Notes: generated from the letters alone by a model not told the origin. 64,000 bases of DNA from Paenibacillus paridis (GCF_006345825.1 NZ_VCIX01000070.1:10556-74555), one strand, 5' to 3'; positions 33,350 to 42,102 are shown, numbered from the stretch's first letter. Translations and numbers: made by a program.

Positions 33350-34704
33350 CGGACAACATAGCTGTTCATCAGCTCTCTCACATCGCCGGAAATAAACTCA
33401 TCTCCGATTGCATCCGAATAAGCCATCCCTTTTGTCGTCAATCTCAAAATGCCAGACTCTAGTACGGCTAAATCGATACTGAGCAGCTCTTCCAAATCGA
33501 GGTGCTCGTCCATAGCATCGCTGCCGAAGCGGTCACGATAGGCCGACAGTTCGAGCCCCTCTTGGTGCAGCAGCGCCTTTAATATGAATCTGCGCTTTTG
33601 CTCAGCCGTATTTAAGAGGAAGCCATAATTGGCCGAATCATGCCGGTCAGCGGCTACATACTCTTCAATAATGCTGCGCGTTGCCGCCGCACTTACTCCA
33701 TATTTTGAAGCATAGTGCACCTCGCGCGTATACGAGCGCGCGCCGCAGCCAAGTCCGGCCATTCCTTCTTCCTGACAGCTGAAGGGCAGTATGCTCTTGT
33801 GAGCAAATGACGTTTCCTTGGCAAAGCGACGCATTGAAAATTGTTTATAGCCCGCTTCCTCCAGAAGCTGGCGGGCAATATGATAAAGCTCCAGGCGGAT
33901 ATCCGATCCCGAATTTCGAATTTGCTCCGGCTTTAGAATCGTATTCTCGCGCGTGTACAGCGGATAAATGAAAATTTCTCCCGGTCCATAGCTGATTGCC
34001 TTCTCCAATGAATATAACCAAGTCTCTGCCGTTTGACCCGGCAAGCCATAAATAAGATCCAAATTCACAAGCGGAAACGAATAGGACATCAAAGTGTCCA
34101 GCGCTTCTTCTGCAAGCCGAGGTTTCTGTGGACGGTAAATGGCCGACGCTTCCTCTTCCACAAAGCTTTGGATTCCCATGCTCACGCGGTCTACGAGGCG
34201 CTCCTTCAGTACCCCCATGCGATCGGTCGTCACCGTCTCCGGCGAGGTTTCAACCGAAATGGATGCCTTCATCGGATCAAGGCCCATCGTATGCTCAGCG
34301 ATATCAAATAGGCGATTTAGCTGTTTCGCCTCCAGAAGCGTTGGCGTTCCTCCGCCAATCGCGAACCGGGAAAACGTACGGTTGCGGAACCATGGCGCCC
34401 ACTGCTCCGCCTGCCTCTGCAGCGCATCGACATATTGCTCATGAACGTCTACCCGCCTGTCCGGCAGCGTAAACAAATTACAGAATCCACAGCGGGCTCC
34501 GCAAAAAGGAATATGCATATACAAAAAATGATAGTCGGTTTGGTCCTGTTCCCAAAGCTCCCGGAGTGATACAGGGGGCTGCAAATCACGATAAGCCGTC
34601 TTATGCGGGTAGGAATACAAATACGAACGATACGGCGCGCGCATCCAGCGCTGCTCCCGTTCCTGCAGCTCGGCAGATGTGAATGGCGATGTTGGATGTA
34701 ACAA
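33346..34704 (-). CDS. HemN-like radical SAM protein, STM4012 family
   Basis: This 452-residue protein is similar to coproporphyrinogen III dehydrogenase-like (HemN/HemW) radical SAM enzymes: cluster motif CGARCGFCNLF near residue 68, GGGTPTLLE, VETSPETVT, VSMGIQSF and NLDLIYGLPGQT. The C-terminal 100 residues have the HemN-like winged part. It is unlikely to be HemN itself, because it lies in a conserved set with a hydrolase and an ATP-grasp protein. The start is TTG at 34704 with AAGGAGG nine bases upstream. It lies 14 bases downstream of the hydrolase gene. Confidence 0.85.
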   Translation of the reverse strand: MLHPTSPFTSAELQEREQRWMRAPYRSYLYSYPHKTAYRDLQPPVSLRELWEQDQTDYHFLYMHIPFCGARCGFCNLFTLPDRRVDVHEQYVDALQRQAEQWAPWFRNRTFSRFAIGGGTPTLLEAKQLNRLFDIAEHTMGLDPMKASISVETSPETVTTDRMGVLKERLVDRVSMGIQSFVEEEASAIYRPQKPRLAEEALDTLMSYSFPLVNLDLIYGLPGQTAETWLYSLEKAISYGPGEIFIYPLYTRENTILKPEQIRNSGSDIRLELYHIARQLLEEAGYKQFSMRRFAKETSFAHKSILPFSCQEEGMAGLGCGARSYTREVHYASKYGVSAAATRSIIEEYVAADRHDSANYGFLLNTAEQKRRFILKALLHQEGLELSAYRDRFGSDAMDEHLDLEELLSIDLAVLESGILRLTTKGMAYSDAIGDEFISGDVRELMNSYVVR

Positions 34705-34718
34705 GCTGCTTTCCCTCC

Positions 34719-35504
34719 TTATTCCAAAATAAATTCGCGATACGGAACGTTCCAGACGACTTCATGCGCCAAACGGTGGCCTTCATAGCCGTCCTCGCCG
34801 TAAGCCGTCCCATGATCAGAAAATGCTAGGCATAATGTCTTACCCCTTTTCCGCATCGCTTCAAACAAAGGACCTAATTGACTGTCCACATACCGAAGCG
34901 CAGCCCGCTGTGTCTCAACCGAATCCTGCTTTGCGCCAGGCACAAAGTAGTGATTAGGCCCATGCATAGCCGAAATATTCATAAATAAAAATAACCGTTC
35001 ATTCGGGTCAGCCTTCTCCAGAAGCTTCAGCGCATGATTGACCTGATGCTCGGTCGAGCGGGGATTCGTCACTCCAAAGGTCATCCGCCAATAGCTCTCC
35101 TGAAAATAGCCGGGCAGCACTTTGGCCAGCTTGTTTTTTTTCGTAAAAAAAATGACGCCTCCGATGCAGACCGTCCGGTAACCCGCCTCCTGCAAGCCGG
35201 ATACAAGATCCGGAGCGTCAAATAACCATGTATGGGGATCCGTTCTGAGTCCCGTATTTTTTGTATGGAACAGCCTTACGTGGGAGGCTTTGTCCGTATT
35301 CGCAGGCGTAGGCAGGAAGCCGCCAAAAAAAGCGTGATGAGCAGCATAGGTAAAGCTGCCCGGCGTATGCCGCTTCTCCCAGCCTCCGCTTCCGCACAGG
35401 TTAGGACAATGCTCTTCCTCGAGCTGCGCTACGTCGTAGCGCAGCGTATCAAGCGTAATCATCAGTATATCGTGGGTGCCCACGATTTGGTTCATATCGA
35501 GCAT
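34719..35504 (-). CDS. Alkaline-phosphatase/sulfatase-fold hydrolase, STM4013 family
   Basis: This 261-residue protein has the metal-binding pattern of the alkaline phosphatase superfamily: LMITLDTLRYD at the start, FMNISAMHGPNHYF in the middle and LAFSDHGTAYGEDGYEGHRLAHE near the end. The formylglycine motif C/S-x-P-x-R of true sulfatases is absent; a Thr/Ser in HTPGSFTYAAHHAFF is a more likely nucleophile, as in phosphotransferases of the superfamily. The length is short, so it lacks the accessory C-terminal domain. It has no signal peptide and should work in the cytoplasm. It lies six bases downstream of the ATP-grasp gene. Confidence 0.82.
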   Translation of the reverse strand: MLDMNQIVGTHDILMITLDTLRYDVAQLEEEHCPNLCGSGGWEKRHTPGSFTYAAHHAFFGGFLPTPANTDKASHVRLFHTKNTGLRTDPHTWLFDAPDLVSGLQEAGYRTVCIGGVIFFTKKNKLAKVLPGYFQESYWRMTFGVTNPRSTEHQVNHALKLLEKADPNERLFLFMNISAMHGPNHYFVPGAKQDSVETQRAALRYVDSQLGPLFEAMRKRGKTLCLAFSDHGTAYGEDGYEGHRLAHEVVWNVPYREFILE

Positions 35505-35510
35505 AGTTGT

Positions 35511-36737
35511 CTAATCCTTTCCGAGAAGCTGAAGCATCTGCCACTCATAGGTGTTCATTCCTTCGTGCTCAGCTCCGTACAGCAAATCGCCAAAAGGATT
35601 GATATCAATTGGATAGGTCATGCCATTTCCGCGCTGAACGAGCACATCAACGCCTGCCGTAGTACTCCCCGGAAAAGCACGAAGCGCAGCTTCAGCGGTT
35701 TGCTTCACCGCTTGCCTCAGCTCTTCCGAGAGCAGTTCGGATGCATCTATCCGCCGTTCATTCCGCAAATGTAAATTCGTAATCGGCGTCTGGCTTAATC
35801 GCACTACAGTGTGGCAAGCCTGACCTCCCACGACCAGCTGTCGCACATCGAATGACTTGCTATCATGGCTTTCCTTCTCAATCCAGCGCTCAACATGCGC
35901 GCCTTGACGGCAAACCCAATCGACAATGCGCCGAATATCCGAACGTTCTTGGTAGCGTCTAAGCAAACCCGCGTTATAAAAGCGGTAACCGCCCGCAAAC
36001 TCTTCGATGCCAATCGTTGTAATGGCAATCTCAGCTCCCGTACGAGGGTTTGTCTGGTAAGCGATAACGCCCGCGGCTCCAGAGCCGCAGGCGAGTTTAA
36101 TAAACAAACGCTTCATTCCGCTTAGAAGGATAGCAGCCTGAAGCTCGTCGTAGTTTTTAATGGAGCCCACTGGCGCAGGCAGTGCAGGCATTAATAAGCC
36201 ATGCCGTGACAGCAACTGCCAGCAGCTTCTTTTGTCAAACATTCTTGCGATACTATCCGGGGTATTCACCCAGCCAACTCGAACGCCTGCCGCTTCGGCC
36301 TCTTGCTGCATAACCGCAAGAAAGCGGCAGTAACCACGGTACCACTGCGCCGGATACAAGAGCGTTCCATGCTCCTGAGGCAGACGGATCGCTTCTGAAG
36401 CCGTGACGGAAATATCCTGTGGCAAAGGCCCTGCCGACCAAAACAAGTCGTCCCCGCTTCGATCCGGCGCTCCCCAAGCAATCAGCTCGCGTTCAACGGT
36501 CTGATCCTCACCGGGCGCATCCAGCCGTATCATGACCTCGCTGCAAGCTTTGTACTCAAGCAGCACCTCTCCTATGTACAAACTCCGTTGAAGGAGCTTC
36601 TCATAAGGAAGAACGATGGCAGGAGCAAGCCCCAGCTTGGTTCTTGCGGCCTGCAGGCCAAGCGTACGTTTGTTGAGGGGGTTTCCAATCAGGAGAAAAG
36701 GTCGCTCCCCACTGCCTTTCTCTATGGATCTAACCAT
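35511..36737 (-). CDS. ATP-grasp protein, STM4014 family
   Basis: This protein of 408 residues ends with an ATP-grasp domain: LFIKLACGSGAAGVIAY carries the ATP-binding Lys and glycine-rich loop, VERWIEKESHDSKSFDVRQLVVGGQ corresponds to the middle strands, and AGVDVLVQRGNG-TYPIDINPFGDLL holds the Asp and Asn metal ligands. Such enzymes join a carboxylate to an amine or thiol through an acyl phosphate. The open frame extends to a TTG at 36764, but ATG at 36737 overlaps the stop of the upstream gene by one base (TAATG), so I prefer it. The substrate is not known; neighbours suggest a peptide or small-molecule modification pathway. Confidence 0.82.
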   Translation of the reverse strand: MVRSIEKGSGERPFLLIGNPLNKRTLGLQAARTKLGLAPAIVLPYEKLLQRSLYIGEVLLEYKACSEVMIRLDAPGEDQTVERELIAWGAPDRSGDDLFWSAGPLPQDISVTASEAIRLPQEHGTLLYPAQWYRGYCRFLAVMQQEAEAAGVRVGWVNTPDSIARMFDKRSCWQLLSRHGLLMPALPAPVGSIKNYDELQAAILLSGMKRLFIKLACGSGAAGVIAYQTNPRTGAEIAITTIGIEEFAGGYRFYNAGLLRRYQERSDIRRIVDWVCRQGAHVERWIEKESHDSKSFDVRQLVVGGQACHTVVRLSQTPITNLHLRNERRIDASELLSEELRQAVKQTAEAALRAFPGSTTAGVDVLVQRGNGMTYPIDINPFGDLLYGAEHEGMNTYEWQMLQLLGKD

Positions 36738-37579
36738 TACTCCGTCAGGAACGGATAACGCCAATCCTCTTCATCCGCTTCCTGCTGGTCCGTCACGTCA
36801 ACCGACAAACCGGATTGCTTCCATCGCAGCAGAAGATCATCAGACATATAATGGTAGCTTAGATTCAAATGCTTCAGCTTCTTAATGCGCTCGCTTGCAA
36901 GCAATGCTTTCCCGCCCTCGTCCGACAGCGTTCCGTAAGACAAATCGAGGGTATCCAATTGATCCAGAATAGGCGCATCCGCAGCGGCAATAGCAATTTC
37001 GTCCTGAATTTCACTATCCTTTAGTCCTAGGTATTTCAGCTTGGGAAATAAATTTCCATTCAGCAGCGGCAATATATCTTCGACTCCACCGTCGAAGCCG
37101 TAATTATCCACACCCAAATAAAGCTCCAGCTTCTTGAGTTCCGGCAACCTTGCGCTTGTGATTTCCTCGATCACCGATTTTGGCAGGCCCCCGCATATGA
37201 TAACGAGCTCCTCCAGCTTGCCATGAACGAGCGGCTGCAAGCTCAAATCCTGGCTGCCCTTAACCGTCAAGGATTGCAGCTCAGGGAAAGCTTCTAGCAA
37301 TGGCGCAAGGTTCGTCTGGTTGATCCATGAAACCTCGCATTCTTCAAAACCCATATCTCCAATAAAGATCTTTCTCAAGTTAGGAAAAGAGTCTTTATGT
37401 TTTATCAACGTTTCCACGAAGCTGTCCGGAGAATTTTCATACGCCTGACCCCAATCGCCAATCGTCAGTATGGACAGCTTCGCGCCATCCGGGCTAGATG
37501 CCAATTTATCGATTAAGTCTGACATCCTTGCGCCTTCTTCATACTCGTCATAACCTATCGATAAGCGAATTTCAATCAA
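36737..37579 (-). CDS. Leucine-rich-repeat protein, STM4015 family
   Basis: This protein of about 280 residues has leucine-rich repeats (LEELVIICGGLPKSVIEEI, LPELKKLELYLGV, LFPKLKYLGLKDSEI, LDQLDTLDLSYGTLSDEGG, IKKLKHLNLSYHYMSDD) after an N-terminal beta/alpha part, and ends with YPFLTE. It is the first gene of the STM4011-4015 set and probably a recognition or scaffold protein. TTG at 37579 has GGAGGG six bases upstream; an ATG at 37603 has no ribosome binding site. The start choice is uncertain by these eight codons. Confidence 0.8.
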   Translation of the reverse strand: MIEIRLSIGYDEYEEGARMSDLIDKLASSPDGAKLSILTIGDWGQAYENSPDSFVETLIKHKDSFPNLRKIFIGDMGFEECEVSWINQTNLAPLLEAFPELQSLTVKGSQDLSLQPLVHGKLEELVIICGGLPKSVIEEITSARLPELKKLELYLGVDNYGFDGGVEDILPLLNGNLFPKLKYLGLKDSEIQDEIAIAAADAPILDQLDTLDLSYGTLSDEGGKALLASERIKKLKHLNLSYHYMSDDLLLRWKQSGLSVDVTDQQEADEEDWRYPFLTE

Positions 37580-37657
37580 GAGTATCCCTCCATTTGTTTC
37601 CATATGAATTTAGGGTACCATGTCGTTTTTCTACGCGTCAATGGTCCCATAGTCACA

Positions 37658-38100
37658 TCTACCCTGGTCATGCCACGCTCAAACATCCTCTGTCATCTAC
37701 ACGCAAACAACTAGCCCCGTTTCTGCTCTGTAAGAACCACTGTGTTCTTACCGCTCTCCATTTCATGCCGCTCAAGCGCCATAAGAACCTATACGTGCTT
37801 ACAGCTACTTTTTTCTCACTAACTAGCCCCTTTTCTGTCCTGTAAGAACACCTGTGTTCTTACCGCTCTCAATCTCATGCCGCTCAAGCGCCATAAGAAC
37901 CTATACGTGCTTACAGCAACTTTTCCCCCACTAACTAGCCCCGTTTCTGCTCGGTAAAAACCCCTGTGTTCTTACCGCTCTCAATCTCATGCCGCTCAAG
38001 CGCCATAAGAACCTATACGTGCTTACAGCTACTTCCCCCCCTAAATAGCCCCGTTTCTATGCGGTTAGAACCTCTGTGTTCTTACTGCTCACAACCCAAA
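37658..38100. repeat. 112-bp tandem repeat array, about 3.5 units
   Basis: Units begin with CTAGCCCC at 37711, 37823 and 37935, and a diverged one at 38045, giving periods of 112, 112 and 110 bp; a decayed tail of a further unit precedes them from about 37658. The units are more than 85 percent alike. Each carries a stem-loop GTAAGAAC–loop–GTTCTTAC, perfect in the first two full units, and the constant block CATGCCGCTCAAGCGCCATA. It shows no sequence likeness to the 123-bp array on the other side of the operon. Confidence 0.88.
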
Positions 38101-38105
38101 ACAAC

Positions 38106-38142
38106 AAAAAAGCCAAGCAGCCCCATAGAGGAGCTCTCAGCT
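38106..38142 (-). terminator. Possible terminator after the fused ATPase gene
   Basis: On the minus strand AGCTGAG can pair with CTTGGCT (two wobble pairs), followed by T6. The stem overlaps the very end of the region after the stop codon at 38144. Confidence 0.5.
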
Positions 38143-38143
38143 T

Positions 38144-40174
38144 TTAGGCAGGATAATGGCAGGCTACCCAGTGCTCGCGCTCAACCTGCACAAGCTCCGG
38201 CTGCTCGTTCTTGCAAAGCACGGTCGCTGCGGGGCAGCGGGTATGGAAACGGCACCCTGAGGGAGGGCTCGCGGGGGACGGGATCTCGCCGCTGATCGCG
38301 GTCAGCTCACGCTTGCGCGATGGATCTGGCCATGGAATCGAGGCAATCAGCGCTCGCGTATAATGATGGGCGGGATGCGTGAACAGCTCCTCGCTGCCGG
38401 CAATCTCCACTAGCTTGCCTAAATACATGACCCCAATCCGGTTGGAAATATGCCTAACCACATGAAGTCCGTGGGCGATAAACAGATAGGTCAGCCCTAA
38501 ACTTTGCTGCAGCTCCTGCATTAAATTGACGATCTGCGCCTGAACGGATACATCCAGCGCCGATACCGCTTCGTCTGCGAGTACAAACGAAGGGTTAAGC
38601 GCAATCGCTCTCGCGATGCCAATCCGCTGCCGTTGGCCGCCAGAAAATTCATGCGGGAAGCGCTCATGCCAAGAAGGGTTTAATCCGACCACGTGCAGCA
38701 GCTCCTCGATTCGCGATCTTTTCTCGGCTGCGCTCAGCGAGGTATGGATAGACAGTGGCTCCCCAATAATATCGCCAACCCGCCAGCGGGGATTCATCGA
38801 ACCGAACGGGTCCTGAAAAATCATCTGCATTTCCTTGCGCTTCTCATGCAGCAGCGACGGCTTCATATCGGTGAGCTGCTGCCCAGCAAAACTAACCTTG
38901 CCCGCCGTGGCTTTCTCCAGTTGCATAATGACCCGTCCCAGCGTCGACTTTCCGCTGCCGGATTCGCCGACCAGCCCAAACGTCTCGCCCTTGCGAATTT
39001 GAAAAGATACGTCGTCCACCGCTCGAATAGCGGAGGAGTGACGCGATAGGACACTTTTGCCCAGTGGGTAATACTTTTTCAAGCCTTCGATTTCAAAGAG
39101 ATGATCCGCCAGCTGCGGCTCGGTCTCCGAAGGTTCGCGTACGGTTATTTTCTCGGCAAGCACTGGACCTTCAGTCCGAGGATTGAGCCACGACTCCGCC
39201 TCTGCAAGGTCCTCAGCATACCAGCAAGCGGCCAAGCGGTCATTCACGTTTAGTAGCGGCGGGCTTTCCTTGACGCATTTTTCCGTGGCGTGGGGGCAGC
39301 GCGGATGGAAGCGGCAGCCGGTCGGCAGCTCGAACAAATTGGGAATGCTTCCGTCGATTGAGAACAGCTTGGAGCCTCGGTCGCTGTCGAGCGTCGTAAC
39401 CGAACGAAGCAGGCCTTGTGTATATGGATGATGAGGCTGCTCAAACAACTGCTCCGCCGTCGCTTGCTCAACCACTTGACCGGCATACATGACGATGATC
39501 CGGTCAGCCATTTCAGCGGCAATGCCCATATCATGCGTAATGAGAAGGATGGACATATTAAATTCCGACTTTAGCTCCTGCAGCAGCTGCAGGATCTGTG
39601 CTTGGATAGTCATATCCAGCGCAGTGGTCGGTTCATCGGCAATAAGCAGCTCGGGGCCGCAAGCCAAAGCCATCGCAATCATCGCTCGCTGCAGCATGCC
39701 GCCAGACAGTTCTCCAGGATACTGCTTCATCCGCAGTTCCGGTTCAGGAATGCCGACGCGCCGCAACAGATCGATGGCCCGCGCCGAGGCTTTCTCGCGA
39801 TTGCCCATTTTATGGCCGACGATCACCTCAATAATCTGACTTCCGATCGTGAACACCGGATCAAACGCAGACATGGGCTCCTGAAAGACCATCGCCATTT
39901 TTTTGCCGCGCAGCGTCCGCATGCTTTTTTGCGGGGCACGCACCAAATCTACGCCATCGAGCTTCATTTCACCGCTCGCGATGACGCCGTTCTCATAATC
40001 GATTAAACGCATGACCGATTTTGAGGTAATGGTCTTCCCGCTCCCCGACTCGCCGACAAGGCAGACGGTTTCACCTGGCTTCATAGTCAGCGATACATCC
40101 GAAATCGCAGTCAGCCAGCCTTTCGGAGTGGCAAACTTGACGGTAAGATGCTCAATTTCAAGCAAAGCTTTCAA
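38144..40174 (-). CDS. Fused double ATPase of a peptide/nickel-type ABC importer (DppD–DppF)
   Basis: This 676-residue protein carries two complete ABC ATPases. The first (residues 1-330) has GESGSGKT, LSGGMLQRAMI and LLIADEP and ends with the oligopeptide-transporter domain GCRFHPRCPHATEKC. The second (residues 350-676) has GESGSGKST, FSGGQRQRIGIARA and FVLADEAVSALD and ends with GCRFHTRCPAATVLC. The fusion resembles GsiA/YejF. In family members the cysteines of the CxxxxxxC tails may bind an iron-sulfur cluster. It is the last gene of an importer operon (SBP–permease–permease–ATPase). It lies 14 bases after the second permease gene. Confidence 0.93.
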   Translation of the reverse strand: MKALLEIEHLTVKFATPKGWLTAISDVSLTMKPGETVCLVGESGSGKTITSKSVMRLIDYENGVIASGEMKLDGVDLVRAPQKSMRTLRGKKMAMVFQEPMSAFDPVFTIGSQIIEVIVGHKMGNREKASARAIDLLRRVGIPEPELRMKQYPGELSGGMLQRAMIAMALACGPELLIADEPTTALDMTIQAQILQLLQELKSEFNMSILLITHDMGIAAEMADRIIVMYAGQVVEQATAEQLFEQPHHPYTQGLLRSVTTLDSDRGSKLFSIDGSIPNLFELPTGCRFHPRCPHATEKCVKESPPLLNVNDRLAACWYAEDLAEAESWLNPRTEGPVLAEKITVREPSETEPQLADHLFEIEGLKKYYPLGKSVLSRHSSAIRAVDDVSFQIRKGETFGLVGESGSGKSTLGRVIMQLEKATAGKVSFAGQQLTDMKPSLLHEKRKEMQMIFQDPFGSMNPRWRVGDIIGEPLSIHTSLSAAEKRSRIEELLHVVGLNPSWHERFPHEFSGGQRQRIGIARAIALNPSFVLADEAVSALDVSVQAQIVNLMQELQQSLGLTYLFIAHGLHVVRHISNRIGVMYLGKLVEIAGSEELFTHPAHHYTRALIASIPWPDPSRKRELTAISGEIPSPASPPSGCRFHTRCPAATVLCKNEQPELVQVEREHWVACHYPA

Positions 40175-40188
40175 ATGGATGCCCCTCC

Positions 40189-41082
40189 TTAAAATCTGCT
40201 TTTTTTCGGATCAATATGGTCTCTAAGCTTGTCGCCCATCAGATTCACCGACAGCACTAGCATAGTGATCGCTAGGCCTGGGAAAGTGGACATCCACCAA
40301 GCCACGGTCAGATAACCTCTTCCTTGCGAGAGCAATGTTCCCCAATCCGGAATTTCCTTAATAACCCCGAGACCGAGAAAGCTCAGTCCCGATCCGATCA
40401 GGATCGACGTCCCCAAACCTATCGTTGCCATTACGAGCAGAGGAGACCAAGCATTCGGCAGCACATGGCGGAAAAAGATTCGCAGGTTGCCCGCGCCGAC
40501 CGATCGTGCCGCCGTAATGAACGGACGGCCCTTCACGCTAATAATTTGACCCCGGAATACCCTCGCATAGCCAGGAACGGCTGACAAGGCGACCGCCAGC
40601 ACGACGTTGAACAGGCTGGGCCCCATGGCTGCAGCGATTGCCAGCGCGAACAAAATCCCCGGGATCGTCATTAATACTTCAATAAAACCCATAATGACCG
40701 TATCGAATATCCCGCCGAGAAAACCGGACAGCGCCCCTATGGAGGCTCCAAGCAAGCCGCCAATAAGCACCGAAGCAAGGCCGATCAGCAGTGAATCGCG
40801 GCTGCCGTATACAACTACGCTGAATACGTCCCGCCCGTAGTAATCCGTCCCAAAAAAATGAGTCAGGCTTGGCGGCAGCATAATATCCGTCATAACCATT
40901 TCCGTAGGGGAATAAGGCGCAATTTGCCCTGGCATAAGCGCGCACAGCACGATGAAAATAACGACAAAGCCTGCTGCGTAAACGAGCAGGTTGGACACAT
41001 TAAGTTTGGCCGTTCTCGGTGCCGATCGGCGCATAGCCCTTGTTCTCGGCCAGGCGGTCTTGGCAACTGCGGTCTCCTTCAC
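40189..41082 (-). CDS. ABC importer permease, DppC-like
   Basis: This 297-residue permease has six membrane helices, the family start with an arginine-rich tail, FFGTDYYGRDVFSVVVYGSR and the ATPase-coupling loop EVLMTIPGILFALAIAA and further on YARVFRGQIISVKGRPFITAARSVGA. It forms the membrane channel with the DppB-like permease encoded upstream, for import of peptides or similar solutes. It lies 17 bases after that gene and 14 bases before the double ATPase gene. Confidence 0.93.
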   Translation of the reverse strand: MKETAVAKTAWPRTRAMRRSAPRTAKLNVSNLLVYAAGFVVIFIVLCALMPGQIAPYSPTEMVMTDIMLPPSLTHFFGTDYYGRDVFSVVVYGSRDSLLIGLASVLIGGLLGASIGALSGFLGGIFDTVIMGFIEVLMTIPGILFALAIAAAMGPSLFNVVLAVALSAVPGYARVFRGQIISVKGRPFITAARSVGAGNLRIFFRHVLPNAWSPLLVMATIGLGTSILIGSGLSFLGLGVIKEIPDWGTLLSQGRGYLTVAWWMSTFPGLAITMLVLSVNLMGDKLRDHIDPKKSRF

Positions 41083-41099
41083 GATAAACTCCCCTTTGC

Positions 41100-42026
41100 C
41101 TATTGCGAACGTCTTACTCTCGGATCGATCATTCGGTAAGAGAGGTCCACAATTAAATTAATAATGACGTACATGATCGCCGAGAAAAAAACGACGCCCT
41201 GCACAACCGGCAAATCCTTGGCCATGAGCGCATCAGAGATGACCCTGCCGATTCCTTGCCTTGAAAATACCGTTTCGATGACAACCGTGCCCGCCAGCAG
41301 CTCGCCGCTTAGCACGCCAATCATCGTCAGAGCCGGAATTAACGCGTTCCGCAGAGCATGCCGGTACATAACCAACTTCTCTGCTACGCCCTTCGCGCGC
41401 AGCGTCACGATAAACGGCTCGTTGATCACCTCAAGCATGCTGTTGCGCACTAGCCGAACGACGAACCCTGCACCAACGATACCGAGTCCGACTGCCGGCA
41501 GCACCAGCGTCTTCCAGCCCTCCGACCCCATGGCGGGAAACCAGTCGAGCGTTATAGAGAAGATAAGGATGAGCAGGATGCCCGACCAGAAGGTCGGCAT
41601 TGAGATGCCGAACAAGCCTACCACTCTTGCCGTAATATCGATCCAGCGATCACGGTGGATCGCCGACAGCACGCCGAGCCAGATGCCGACCACGGCTGCA
41701 ATGAAGCAGCTCGCGGCCGTCAGGGCAAGCGTTGCCGGCAAATGGGTGATGATCTTAGGCAGCACCGGCTCGTCGTTAACGATCGATTTGCCGAAATCCC
41801 CTTGCAAGACCTTGCTGACGTAAGAGCCGAACTGCTCATACAGCGGTCGGTCCACACCAAGCTGCGCACGCAGGCTGGCCAATACCTCCGGCGTTACCGT
41901 GCTCGGATCAACCATGGACAGAACCGGGTCTCCAGGCAGCAAATAGACGATAACGAATACAAGCACAAGCGATCCGAGAATGACGAGCAGGGAGGTGAAC
42001 AACCGAATACTAATCGTTTTGAGCAT
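41100..42026 (-). CDS. ABC importer permease, DppB-like
   Basis: This 308-residue permease has six membrane helices with the family hallmarks VYLLPGDPVLSMVDPSTVTPE near the start, GDFGKSIVNDEPV and the coupling loop VVRLVRNSMLEVINEPFIVTLRAKG. ATG at 42026 has AGGAGG six bases upstream, so it is preferred over the earlier frame start at 42056. It works with the DppC-like permease, fused ATPase and binding protein of the same operon. Confidence 0.93.
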   Translation of the reverse strand: MLKTISIRLFTSLLVILGSLVLVFVIVYLLPGDPVLSMVDPSTVTPEVLASLRAQLGVDRPLYEQFGSYVSKVLQGDFGKSIVNDEPVLPKIITHLPATLALTAASCFIAAVVGIWLGVLSAIHRDRWIDITARVVGLFGISMPTFWSGILLILIFSITLDWFPAMGSEGWKTLVLPAVGLGIVGAGFVVRLVRNSMLEVINEPFIVTLRAKGVAEKLVMYRHALRNALIPALTMIGVLSGELLAGTVVIETVFSRQGIGRVISDALMAKDLPVVQGVVFFSAIMYVIINLIVDLSYRMIDPRVRRSQ

Positions 42027-42102
42027 CACTTGCCTCCTGTACATGATTTGGAGCAATACCGGCTATTCCGCGGAGACGGTTAGGTTCCGCTAGGCGATCT
42101 CC

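Larger units (their letters stand above)
37580..38143. other. 564-base noncoding stretch between two minus-strand operons
   Basis: It contains the promoter region of the STM4015–STM4011 operon, a 112-bp tandem repeat array and the terminator of the ABC importer operon. No coding frame is convincing. Confidence 0.7.

Noticed and set aside
33346..34704. Annotation as HemN/HemW
   Set aside because: Motifs are HemN-like, but the conserved neighbourhood with ATP-grasp, hydrolase and leucine-rich genes fits the STM4012 family better.
31830..38100. CRISPR array at the repeated regions
   Set aside because: Repeats are 110-123 bp long, contiguous and without unique spacers, and no cas gene is present.
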